In this document: positions 1 through 6,404 of the stretch, piece after piece
Position numbering within the stretch: position 1 is the stretch's first letter
Layout: each line of letters begins with the position of its first letter
NCBI GenBank assembly: GCA_900769055.1
Contig: CAAGFF010000130.1
Location: 1-7,833 of the forward strand
Length of the DNA stretch: 7,833 nucleotides
From: an uncultured Prevotella sp.
GTDB taxonomy: Bacteria; Bacteroidota; Bacteroidia; Bacteroidales; Bacteroidaceae
Reading direction: 5' to 3'
Position numbers and translations under genes: made by a program
The notes under the pieces: generated by a model
The model's input: the letters and a program-made list of their open reading frames with translations, nothing else
The model's database searches: none
What the model was told of the DNA's origin: nothing

Positions 1-90
1 CCCGGACTTCCAAGTGTCCGGACTGTCTGCCTCGCAGAGCGCACATACAGGGCTTGCCCCTGTATAGAAGTGCGCCCTTGTTACCAAGGG
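1..90 (+). other. oriT: candidate origin of transfer (oriT), IncQ/MOB_Q-like
   Basis: The string AAGTGCGCCCT at 68-78 matches the nick-region core of the RSF1010/R1162/pSC101 (IncQ, MOB_Q) transfer origins as I know them. Directly 5' of it is a perfect 8-bp inverted repeat, ATACAGGG (45-52) and CCCTGTAT (58-65) with a 5-nt loop, placed as the inverted repeat is in R1162 oriT. Further small hairpins surround it: CCGGAC/GTCCGG (2-7/16-21), TCTGC/GCAGA (26-30/34-38) and CCCTTG/CAAGGG (75-80/85-90), the last overlapping the core. Such a hairpin cluster is typical of oriT and not of an ordinary terminator. No relaxase gene is visible, so the cognate MobA/MobL protein would have to lie left of the window. 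If real, the nick is on the plus strand and the 125-1663 region would be transferred first. The alternative is a chance match within a structured terminator region. Confidence 0.5.
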
Positions 91-124
91 ATTATTTTAC
101 GTCAATCGCTCCGTTTATTTGTTC

Positions 125-1663
125 TCACTTAATCATTTCAGCGCCTTCATTTGTCGGGTAGAATTGAAGCGCATCCTGAACTGTCATAAACGCTCCGGCA
201 TCATTCCAGCTATTTGTCATTCGTTTTTCCATTGCTGTCATTGCAGGATACTGGAGCCAGCTTCGTTGATGAGTGTAATTGACCCAACTGCTGATGATAT
301 AGCCATCCTGCATCTCCGAAATGGGATAAGCAACATAGCCACGATAATTTCCACCTTGCCTTGGCATAGAAAAAGCGGCAAAAACATCGGTACTTGTTTG
401 CTCTCCCCAGAAAATGCTGTTAGATGTAAAAGTTTGATTTTCAAGAGAATAGTAAGGGGCAGCGAAAGTTTCCCCATCCTTGTCATACAGCACACGTCCA
501 GTCACTTCACCGTCAGAAGCCCATCCATCTGAAATATCTCGATATACAGGCCAGAGCTGAATCGACTCTGTGCCGTAAAATCCAGGATCGGTAGTCCAAA
601 GGAAATGATGGAAAATGATCCATCTTTCTCGTTCACCAGGTATTTGCACTCCAACGCCGGTAATGCGTAACTCTTTTACATCATAGACTGTCTTTCGCTC
701 GATATGGCGTTTCTCTCCATTACTATACTCCGTAGTTACCGTTCTGCCGTTATTCACTGGTTCGTCCGTGATGTCAACGACAACCTGTAAAGCACCATCA
801 CAAGCTGCAATGTCTTCTGGCGTGAGATCGTTCAAAACATATTCTGGGAAGCCAAGTTCCATGAGATGGTTCTTGATTACCTCTACTTCAGTATGTTCTG
901 ATGAATCCACTGTACTCCAGTCCATCGGATAGCTGCCACCGAAAAGATAGCCAAAAGCACAGCCGATGATAAGCACTGAAAGGAGAACGAGCACGATACA
1001 TCTGTCTGTTACCTTAATAGATACGGTTTGAATTGAATACCCAGCTTCATCAAGTTCTTTTGAGAGCTTATAGATATTGCGGATAATGAAGATGTATCCA
1101 ATAACCATTGCTCCAGCAATTACCAGTCCATTATACTGAATAACAGCCAGAACGCACATGAGTGCATACCAGATAATCAGTGCAACGGCACCTCCAGCTC
1201 GCGGAGGAAGATTTACTTTTCTCTGCACAGCTCTGAGTCCACGCCAGAGACAGAAGAACTCGACAAGCAGAAGCAACAGGTTTGCAACAGTTAGCACCGA
1301 TGTGACTGGGGAAGTAAAAATTGTGCTTTGGATAATGGTCGTATTTAGAATCAGCATCGGGAAAAAGTATGCCGCTCGAATTACTGTTATAATAAAGCAA
1401 TTTCTAAACCATTTATTTTCACGCCGTAGAGAACGAAACCCTAATAGTGACAGCACCATTCCAACGGCAGGAAGAATATAATTTAGGCACCAAAAGTTCA
1501 GCGTGATAGCACAAAGCGCCATGCCAATGAGTACACGGCTCATTGCTTTTCTCCATGGTGTTACCTCTTCAACCACATCATCAGGCGGAAAATCTGAAAC
1601 GCTTTTTTCAAGCATTGTCTCAAAATCTTTTTCGTTCATGGATTCCCATTCATGATTACTCAT
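125..1663 (-). CDS. uncharacterised polytopic membrane protein, Firmicutes-like
   Basis: I do not recognise a named family for this 512-aa protein. An acidic cytoplasmic N-terminus (residues 1-40) is followed by about seven hydrophobic segments at roughly 43-75 (two), 88-108, 120-140, 157-175, 180-195 and 222-242. A soluble domain of about 270 residues, rich in aromatic and charged residues, follows and probably lies outside the membrane. It has no cysteine-rich, kinase or peptidase motif that I can see. The style resembles conserved Lachnospiraceae/Ruminococcaceae membrane proteins, and an anti-sigma-like role is possible but unproven. The start at 1663 is fixed by AGGAGG 8 nt upstream; Met9 is a poorer candidate. 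The gene ends with TGA about 35 bp from the oriT-like site. It is more AT-rich than the genes to its right. No promoter is visible upstream, because the sequence there is already the clc gene, so its native promoter or operon has been cut off. Confidence 0.8.
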   Translation of the reverse strand: MSNHEWESMNEKDFETMLEKSVSDFPPDDVVEEVTPWRKAMSRVLIGMALCAITLNFWCLNYILPAVGMVLSLLGFRSLRRENKWFRNCFIITVIRAAYFFPMLILNTTIIQSTIFTSPVTSVLTVANLLLLLVEFFCLWRGLRAVQRKVNLPPRAGGAVALIIWYALMCVLAVIQYNGLVIAGAMVIGYIFIIRNIYKLSKELDEAGYSIQTVSIKVTDRCIVLVLLSVLIIGCAFGYLFGGSYPMDWSTVDSSEHTEVEVIKNHLMELGFPEYVLNDLTPEDIAACDGALQVVVDITDEPVNNGRTVTTEYSNGEKRHIERKTVYDVKELRITGVGVQIPGERERWIIFHHFLWTTDPGFYGTESIQLWPVYRDISDGWASDGEVTGRVLYDKDGETFAAPYYSLENQTFTSNSIFWGEQTSTDVFAAFSMPRQGGNYRGYVAYPISEMQDGYIISSWVNYTHQRSWLQYPAMTAMEKRMTNSWNDAGAFMTVQDALQFYPTNEGAEMIK

Positions 1664-1669
1664 GCACTT

Positions 1670-1677
1670 CCCCTCCT
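1670..1677 (-). promoter_or_regulatory. strong Shine-Dalgarno of the 125-1663 gene
   Basis: On the minus strand AGGAGGGG sits with its AGGAGG core 8 nt before the ATG at 1663, a near-perfect anti-16S match. None of the Bacteroidota genes in this window has such a site, so it fixes the start and also points to a Firmicutes-type origin. The same bases can be read as the end of an upstream minus-strand gene (frame LGGEVHE, stop at 1656-1658) overlapping this start. That would be a translationally coupled pair whose first gene is now missing. Confidence 0.85.
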
Positions 1678-1678
1678 A

Positions 1679-1690
1679 ACATCATGCTCA
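1679..1690. other. junction between foreign segment and Bacteroidota chromosome
   Basis: Left of this point lies a complete minus-strand gene with its Shine-Dalgarno. Right of it, within about ten bases, the plus-strand reading frame is already inside a conserved ClC transmembrane helix with no start region. The exact breakpoint cannot be fixed; it lies after the Shine-Dalgarno (1677) and by about 1690. I see no terminal inverted repeat, transposase or tRNA end here. It is either the right end of an integrated element or an assembly join. Confidence 0.7.
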
Positions 1691-2640
1691 GCTCGCTCAT
1701 ATTCCTCTTCCCCGCACTCTACGGCGAAGGCTACTCTGCCATCAACATCCTGCTGAACGGACGTACCGAGGCCGACTGGGACGAGCTGCTCAACAACTCC
1801 CTGTTCTATGGTCATAGCAACCTGTTGGTTGTATACATAGCCCTTGTGCTGCTCACCAAGGTGTTCGCCACATCATGTACCAATGGTGCAGGCGGATGCG
1901 GCGGTACCTTCGCCCCCTCGCTGTTTATTGGCGGATTTGGCGGATTTCTCTTTGCAAGAATATGGAACATGCAGCAGATTGGCGTATATGTTCCAGAAAA
2001 GAACTTCACGCTTCTCGGCATGGCGGGAGTCATGGCAGGAGTCATGCACGCCCCACTAACAGGCATATTCCTCATAGCTGAGATTACAGGCGGCTATGCC
2101 CTCTTTGTGCCGCTAATCATAGTCTCCACGGTGTCCGTGATGGTTATGAGCATCTTCGAGCCTCACAGCATCTATGCCATGCGACTGGCAAGGCAGGGCA
2201 AGCTGATTACCCACCATACCGACAAGGCGGCGCTGACGCTGATGAGCATGGACAGCATCATTGAGAAAGACTACCTCAGCGTGGCTCCCGACATGCCTTT
2301 GGGCAAGCTCGTAAATGTCCTGAGCCGTAGCCAGACGGTATTCATTCCTGTTCTCGACAATGGAGGACGACTACTCGGCTCCGTAGATATTACCAAGATT
2401 AGGCACATAGTGTTCCGCACAGAGTTGTATACCAAGTTCAAGGTGAGCCAGCTCATGGTGTCCCAGCCTGCTGTGCTCTATACCAATGAGCCAATGGTGG
2501 AAGTTATGAAGAAGTTTGAGAAATGCAACGCCGAATATCTTCCAATTGTCGACATCAACAACAAGCTAACTGGATTCATATCACGCACCCGCATGTATGC
2601 CATGTACAGGAAAATGGTTGCTGATTTGTCCGCAGAATAA
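1684..2640 (+). pseudogene. ClC-family chloride channel/antiporter with two CBS domains, C-terminal part only
   Basis: ClC proteins are homodimeric membrane channels or H+/Cl- exchangers. The part present is 318 residues counted from the in-frame ATG at 1684. It has the distal helices with the GxFxP filter motif as GTFAP (residues 74-78), a following helix pair rich in glycine, and the helix-R tyrosine in SIYAMRLAR (Tyr164). Two CBS domains, the nucleotide-sensing modules, follow at about 189-245 and 252-318. Missing are the first half of the pore, including the GSGIP and GREGP motifs that carry the anion filter and gating glutamate. Family members with this architecture are near 600 aa, so roughly 270-280 residues are lost. 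An in-frame plus-strand reading extends left to 1543, but that stretch is antisense to the neighbouring gene and not ClC-like. The ATG at 1684 is not the native start. The fragment cannot be a working channel. In the source genome the gene may well be intact. Confidence 0.88.
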
Positions 2641-2670
2641 GAGAAAAGGGGATAAGGTTTAAAAGGTTAA

Positions 2671-2856
2671 GAAAACTATTTCGTTTTGTCATCTTTTCGT
2701 TTCTCTCTGGCGCATACTGTCAGTTTCCTCGGTCACGATGCTCGCATCGCCCCCTCACAAACTGACACTCTGCTCTCAGAGATAAATCGAAAATCTGTCA
2801 AAGCGACTATGAAATTGATGAGCACCGCTTTTTATAAACAATGTGCGAATAATTAA
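2671..2856 (+). other. doubtful short open frame, possibly decayed or repeat-borne
   Basis: After an in-frame stop at 2668-2670 the plus strand stays open for 61 codons to TAA at 2854-2856. There is no ATG before 2809; TTG at 2686 is the only earlier start candidate. Most of it overlaps the palindrome at 2718-2767, and the reading through that palindrome (TVSFLGHDARIAPSQTD) has no domain I recognise. No Shine-Dalgarno is present. It may be a translated-looking interspersed repeat and not a gene. Confidence 0.15.
2718..2767. repeat. nested palindrome in intergenic region
   Basis: A perfect 9-bp outer inverted repeat, TGTCAGTTT (2718-2726) and AAACTGACA (2759-2767), encloses 32 nt. Within these, CGATGC (2736-2741) and GCATCG (2744-2749) form a second perfect stem with a 2-nt loop, or 5 bp with a 4-nt CTCG loop. 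There is no U-tract, so it is not a standard intrinsic terminator on either strand. It could be an interspersed extragenic palindrome, a structured RNA or an mRNA 3'-end stabiliser for clc. Confidence 0.6.
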
Positions 2857-2960
2857 TAGAACCCACCTAAAGTCTTATCTCGCAGAACAAGAAAAGAAGA
2901 ATTCCATCAAATACAATCTCTTATACAATTAACATCCATGCCGCTGCATATCAAAAACCA

Positions 2961-3026
2961 TTCTGGAGCACATGGTCGCTATTCTCTGACGTGAATTAAC
3001 TTCCACCTACGCCAAATGCTCCAGAA
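2961..3026 (-). terminator. long inverted repeat, probable 3' end of the glucokinase transcript
   Basis: TTCTGGAGCA (2961-2970) and TGCTCCAGAA (3017-3026) form a perfect 10-bp stem separated by 46 nt. The gap holds a small bulged hairpin, GTGAA (2991-2995) against TTCCAC (3001-3006). On the minus strand the structure begins 16 nt past the glucokinase stop and is followed by TGGTTTTTG, a short U-rich tract. The position and the U-run suggest a terminator. The large loop is unusual and leaves a mobile-repeat origin possible. Confidence 0.45.
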
Positions 3027-3042
3027 CGGTATCTTGAAGCTA

Positions 3043-4020
3043 TCAGATATCCCAGCCTACTGCAGACGCGCCAAGAACAGCAGCGCTGCTTCCATCGAGT
3101 CCGCTGAACAGGAACTGAGCCTTGCCCTTGAATATCTTCAGCACATGCTCATCGTAGCTTTTCTTTATTGGGTTCATAATGAGGTCGCCAGCCTTAGCCA
3201 TGCCACCGAAGAAGATGAACGCCTCAGGACTGCTGAAGGCTGCGAAATCAGCGCAAGCCTCACCGAGCATCTCGCCAGTAAAGTCATAAACCCTCTTGGC
3301 CAGCTCGTCACCCTTGCCAGCTGCTATGGCCACATCAAGTGATGTGATATCATCGGGATTAATATCACGCAAGATACTTGGCTCCTCACTTGTCTGCAGG
3401 AATTCCCTTGCCGTGCGTGCCACACCCGTAGCCGAGCAATATGCCTCAAGACATCCGGTGCGTCCGCAACCGCATGAACGTCCGTTCTCTCTGCGCATGA
3501 TGACATGTCCAAGCTCTCCTGCAAATCCGTCAGAGCCATATACCACCTGACCATTGATGACGATACCTGAGCCCACTCCCGTTCCGAGTGTCAGCATCAC
3601 GAAGTTCTTCATTCCTCGTGCCACACCATACGTCATCTCACCTATGGCTGCTGCATTGGCATCATTGGTCAACGCTACGGGAACACCAAGCTTGTCGGAG
3701 AACATCTTGGCCAAAGGCACTACGCCATTGTGTGCCCACTTCAGGTTTGGAGCAAACTCTATGGTACCATTATAGTAATTACCATTTGGTGCGCCTATAC
3801 CCATAGCCTTTATCTTCTCTATGCCGCCCACCTGGTCGATTATCACATGCAGAGCCTCAACAGCAGCATCTACATAGTCCTCTACTTTATCATACCCCTG
3901 CGTCTTAATGGCAGTTGTGGCCTTAATCTCGCCCCTGCTGTCAACAATACCGAAGACAGAGTTGGTGCCGCCAAGGTCCAAGCCGATAACATACGGCTTC
4001 AAGATTGATTGTGCGTCCAT
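3043..4020 (-). CDS. glk: ROK-family glucokinase
   Basis: This cytoplasmic sugar kinase phosphorylates glucose with ATP to glucose-6-phosphate at the entry to glycolysis. In Bacteroidota the ROK kinase is the usual glucokinase. The 325 residues match ROK kinase length. The ATP phosphate-binding motif DLGGTN is at 15-20, the sugar-binding region at 74-92, and the catalytic Asp120 in TNDANAA (118-124). The second nucleotide loop LGTGVGSG is at 145-152. The ROK signature runs from GELGH (168-172) to CGCGRTGCLE (183-192), with His172, Cys183, Cys185 and Cys190 as the expected zinc ligands. There is no N-terminal helix-turn-helix, so it is a kinase and not a ROK repressor. Another hexose such as N-acetylmannosamine or fructose is possible. 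The start at 4020 leaves only nine residues before the first strand, so it fits. The gene is convergent with clc and divergent from the LysE-type gene. Confidence 0.93.
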   Translation of the reverse strand: MDAQSILKPYVIGLDLGGTNSVFGIVDSRGEIKATTAIKTQGYDKVEDYVDAAVEALHVIIDQVGGIEKIKAMGIGAPNGNYYNGTIEFAPNLKWAHNGVVPLAKMFSDKLGVPVALTNDANAAAIGEMTYGVARGMKNFVMLTLGTGVGSGIVINGQVVYGSDGFAGELGHVIMRRENGRSCGCGRTGCLEAYCSATGVARTAREFLQTSEEPSILRDINPDDITSLDVAIAAGKGDELAKRVYDFTGEMLGEACADFAAFSSPEAFIFFGGMAKAGDLIMNPIKKSYDEHVLKIFKGKAQFLFSGLDGSSAAVLGASAVGWDI

Positions 4021-4039
4021 TGTTTAATATTTAAGTTTT

Positions 4040-4072
4040 AAGTTTATAGTCATATGGCATAACGTAAGCAAA
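4040..4072 (-). promoter_or_regulatory. possible glucokinase promoter
   Basis: On the minus strand TTTG (4072-4069) is followed after 20 nt by TATAAACTT (4048-4040), about 20 nt before the ATG. The -33 TTTG and the spacing fit the Bacteroidota promoter, but the -7 element agrees with TAnnTTTG only in its first bases. Short heptamer repeats (TTAATAT, TTAAGTT, TTAAGTT on the plus strand, 4024-4044) overlap it. Confidence 0.3.
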
Positions 4073-4171
4073 GTTAGTGAAAATAGGTAGAAAGTCAAAG
4101 GTTTTGAGCAAAAAAAATCATCATATCACGCATTTTTCTCCATTGAAGGGCATGTTTTCAACTTTTATTAT

Positions 4172-4179
4172 TAATTTTG
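4172..4179 (+). promoter_or_regulatory. -7 promoter element before the LysE-type gene
   Basis: TAATTTTG is an exact match to the Bacteroidota -7 consensus TAnnTTTG. No TTTG lies 19-21 nt upstream, so the -33 box is weak or absent. Initiation a few bases downstream would fall almost on the ATG at 4188, giving a leaderless mRNA, or a leader of about 40 nt if translation begins at ATG 4224. This argues against the longer reading that starts at 4077. Confidence 0.4.
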
Positions 4180-4187
4180 CATACGAT

Positions 4188-4853
4188 ATGCCATTTCCAT
4201 TTCATATAGACTTATTAGGCGTGATGCTCAAGGGTACCATCATCGGTATACTTGCCTCGGCTCCGATGGGACCTGTGGGAGTGCTCTGTGTACAGCGCAC
4301 CCTCAAGAAGGGACGTTGGTATGGTTTCGTAACAGGTATTGGAGCAGCTGTCAGCGACATAATCTATGCGCTGATAACGGGCTATGGCATGAGCTTCATC
4401 ATGGATCTCATCACCAACCCCACCAACAAGTTCTGGCTTCAGATAGTCGGTAGTGTGGTACTCCTTGTCTTTGGCATATATTGTTTCCGCAACAACCCCA
4501 CCAAGAAGATGCACCACAGCGGCAACAACAAAGGTACGTTCTGGCACAACGGACTGACGGCCTTTCTTGTGACCTTCTCCAACCCGCTCATCATCTTCAT
4601 CTTCATGGCCACCTTCGCACAGTTTGCCTTTGTCATTCCCGACCATCATTTCGAGATGTCTCTTGGCTATGCCTGCATTGTGGGCGGCGCATTGCTGTGG
4701 TGGTATGGCCTGACATGGCTTATCGACAAGATTAGAGGAAAGTTCGATGAGAACGGCATCCTTATTATTAATAAGGTGATAGGCAGCTTTGTAATATTCT
4801 TCTCGCTGCTCATGCTCATTGGAACCATCTTCAATCTCTACACCTTCTATTAG
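4188..4853 (+). CDS. LysE/RhtB-family exporter
   Basis: This integral inner-membrane protein of 221 aa belongs to the LysE superfamily, whose members export amino acids or related small solutes using the proton gradient. Six hydrophobic segments fit the family. The first carries the conserved glycine-proline motif in LASAPMGPVGVL followed by the basic turn QRTLKKGR. The fourth carries NP in TFSNPLI, equivalent to the family's NP motif. The last ends near the C-terminus. The frame is open from an ATG at 4077, but the extra 37 residues are basic, unlike the family and upstream of the -7 element, so I place the start at 4188. ATG 4224, twelve residues later, is the other candidate. The substrate cannot be read from sequence. 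It is the first of four co-directional genes. Confidence 0.85.
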   Translation: MPFPFHIDLLGVMLKGTIIGILASAPMGPVGVLCVQRTLKKGRWYGFVTGIGAAVSDIIYALITGYGMSFIMDLITNPTNKFWLQIVGSVVLLVFGIYCFRNNPTKKMHHSGNNKGTFWHNGLTAFLVTFSNPLIIFIFMATFAQFAFVIPDHHFEMSLGYACIVGGALLWWYGLTWLIDKIRGKFDENGILIINKVIGSFVIFFSLLMLIGTIFNLYTFY

Positions 4854-4867
4854 CGTGCAATAACGAC

Positions 4868-4889
4868 GGCAACAAGGAAAATTGCTGCC
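4868..4889 (+). other. small hairpin between LysE-type gene and DUF4924 gene
   Basis: GGCAACAA (4868-4875) and TTGCTGCC (4882-4889) pair at 7 of 8 positions around a 6-nt purine loop. No T-run follows, so it looks more like an mRNA processing or stability hairpin than a terminator. The 80-bp spacer shows no clear promoter. Confidence 0.3.
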
Positions 4890-4933
4890 ATGCTACGCAA
4901 TACCTCACAACATAACATTATTCATTTCAAGAC

Positions 4934-5482
4934 ATGTTCATAGCACAAGAATTACGCAAGAATTCCATAGCCGAATACCTGCTCTACATGTGGCAGGTAG
5001 AGGATATCATAAGAGCCTACGGCTGCTCGCTGTCACGCATCAGAAAGGAATACATAGACTCATTCGAACTTGACGACGAGAAAAAGGAAGAGGAACTGGA
5101 CTGGTGGGGCAACCTGGTAAGAATGATAAACCAGGAAGGATGCCGTGAGCAGGGACACCTGCAGATAAACAAGATTATTGTTCAGGACCTTACCGAGTTG
5201 CACGCACAGCTGCTGCAGTCCTCGAAGTTTCCTTTCTACACTTCCGAATACTACAAGGTGCTGCCGTTCATAGTCGAGCTGCGCAACCGTGGAGACAAGG
5301 ACTTGAGCGAGATAGAGACTTGCCTCAACGCCCTCTATGGCGTGATGATGCTGCGGCTTCAGCACAAGGACATCAGCCCCGATACCAAACATGCCATCGA
5401 CGAGATTACAACATTCCTCGGCATGCTGTCTGACTATTACAAGAAGGACAAGACTGAGGGACTGGACTTCGATGAGGAATAA
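4934..5482 (+). CDS. DUF4924 family protein
   Basis: I recognise this 182-aa protein as a member of DUF4924, a family of unknown function found in Bacteroidota. It is probably cytoplasmic: there is no signal peptide or membrane segment. It is largely alpha-helical and rich in acidic and basic residues, with an N-terminal AEYLLYMWQVEDIIRAY helix, a central segment with paired tryptophans (DWWGN), and a C-terminal helical region ending in an acidic tail (LDFDEE). I see no catalytic motif. It follows the LysE-type gene by 80 bp and precedes rfbD by 48 bp. In my recollection DUF4924 genes often sit next to these genes in Bacteroidota, which suggests an old operon but not a shared function. The ATG at 4934 has no strong Shine-Dalgarno, as is normal for the phylum. 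Confidence 0.85.
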   Translation: MFIAQELRKNSIAEYLLYMWQVEDIIRAYGCSLSRIRKEYIDSFELDDEKKEEELDWWGNLVRMINQEGCREQGHLQINKIIVQDLTELHAQLLQSSKFPFYTSEYYKVLPFIVELRNRGDKDLSEIETCLNALYGVMMLRLQHKDISPDTKHAIDEITTFLGMLSDYYKKDKTEGLDFDEE

Positions 5483-5530
5483 GCGAATACGATTGCAAAC
5501 CATATACCTATTTATATATTATACAATAAT

Positions 5531-6391
5531 ATGAACATACTTATCACAGGCTGCAACGGACAGCTGGGCAACGAGATGCAGCTGCTTGAGAAGCAATACC
5601 CACAACATACTTTCTTCAACACCGACGTGGCAGAGTTGGACATTACAAACCCTCAGGCCATAAACAAGTTTGTTGAGGACAACGCCATTGACGGCATAGT
5701 CAACTGCGCAGCCTATACCGCTGTGGACAAGGCGGAGAGCAACTCCGACCTATGCCATCTGCTCAACGCCAAGGCCCCGGCATTCCTGGCAGAGGCCATC
5801 GAGCGCAGAAACGGATGGTTAGTGCAGATTTCCACAGACTATGTCTTCGACGGTACCAACCACACTCCATACACAGAAGACCAGGCCACATGCCCCAACA
5901 GCGTCTATGGTGAGACAAAGCTTGAGGGCGAGAAACTGGCCACGGAGAAGTGCAGCCACACAATGATTATCCGCACGGCATGGCTCTACTCCACCTTTGG
6001 CAACAACTTTGTCAAGACTATGATAAAGCTCGGAAAAGAGAAGGAACAGCTCGGCGTAATCTTCGACCAGGTAGGCACTCCTACCTATGCCGCCGACCTT
6101 GCCTCAGCCATCATGACGGCAATAAGCAAGGGCATAGTGCCAGGCATATACCACTTCTCTAACGAGGGCGTCATCAGCTGGTACGACTTCACCAAGGCCA
6201 TACACCGCCTTGCCGGCATCACGTCATGCCACGTCAGACCGCTGCATACCGCCGAATACCCTACCCCAGCCCATCGCCCACACTACAGCGTGCTCGACAA
6301 GACGAAAATCAAACAGACATACGGCATCGAGGTTCCATACTGGGAAGACTCGCTTGCAAAATGTGTCAGGAAGCTGACAAGCCAACAATAA
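5531..6391 (+). CDS. rfbD: dTDP-4-dehydrorhamnose reductase
   Basis: RmlD/RfbD carries out the last step of dTDP-L-rhamnose synthesis, NAD(P)H-dependent reduction of dTDP-4-dehydro-L-rhamnose in the cytoplasm. The product feeds rhamnose into surface polysaccharides. The 286-residue length is typical. It is an extended short-chain dehydrogenase: the N-terminal Rossmann glycine motif is GCNGQLG (7-13), an NCAAYTAVDKAE stretch lines the cofactor site, and the catalytic group is Ser101-Thr102-Asp103 in STDYVFDG plus Tyr126 and Lys130 in YGETK. The C-terminal part, with the conserved WYDF and HRPHYSVLDKTK stretches, forms the sugar-nucleotide site. The other rml genes (A, B, C) are not beside it here, so the pathway is scattered. 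The 48-bp leader is very AT-rich and could hold a promoter, but no good consensus match is visible. Confidence 0.95.
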   Translation: MNILITGCNGQLGNEMQLLEKQYPQHTFFNTDVAELDITNPQAINKFVEDNAIDGIVNCAAYTAVDKAESNSDLCHLLNAKAPAFLAEAIERRNGWLVQISTDYVFDGTNHTPYTEDQATCPNSVYGETKLEGEKLATEKCSHTMIIRTAWLYSTFGNNFVKTMIKLGKEKEQLGVIFDQVGTPTYAADLASAIMTAISKGIVPGIYHFSNEGVISWYDFTKAIHRLAGITSCHVRPLHTAEYPTPAHRPHYSVLDKTKIKQTYGIEVPYWEDSLAKCVRKLTSQQ

Positions 6392-6404
6392 TCCAAATAC
6401 ATTA

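Larger units (their letters stand above)
2641..3042. other. convergent intergenic region between clc and glucokinase
   Basis: About 400 bp with no convincing gene lies between two converging stop codons. It contains two nested inverted repeats (2718-2767 and 2961-3026) and a 61-codon frame without a good start (2671-2853, stop 2854-2856). The rest is AT-rich. A weak hairpin AAAAC/GTTTT (2672-2676/2683-2687) just after the clc stop is the only terminator candidate for the plus strand. No tRNA or rRNA is visible. Confidence 0.7.

Noticed and set aside
1..46. Short minus-strand reading MCALRGRQSGHLEVR from 46 to the window edge
   Set aside because: Falls within the hairpin cluster, has no ribosome site, and is too short to support.
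1543..1683. Plus-strand in-frame extension of the ClC reading to an ATG at 1543
   Set aside because: It is antisense to the start of the minus-strand gene, has no similarity to ClC helices, and arises only from the junction.
3043..4020. ROK transcriptional repressor
   Set aside because: No N-terminal DNA-binding domain; the protein begins at the kinase ATP motif and keeps the catalytic Asp.
4077..4187. Longer N-terminus for the LysE-type protein from ATG 4077
   Set aside because: The 37 extra residues are basic and unlike the family, and they lie upstream of and across the -7 element.
4215..4649. Minus-strand open frame of 144 codons opposite the LysE-type gene
   Set aside because: Composition is low-complexity (many His, Glu, Val), as expected from the reverse of a membrane-protein gene.
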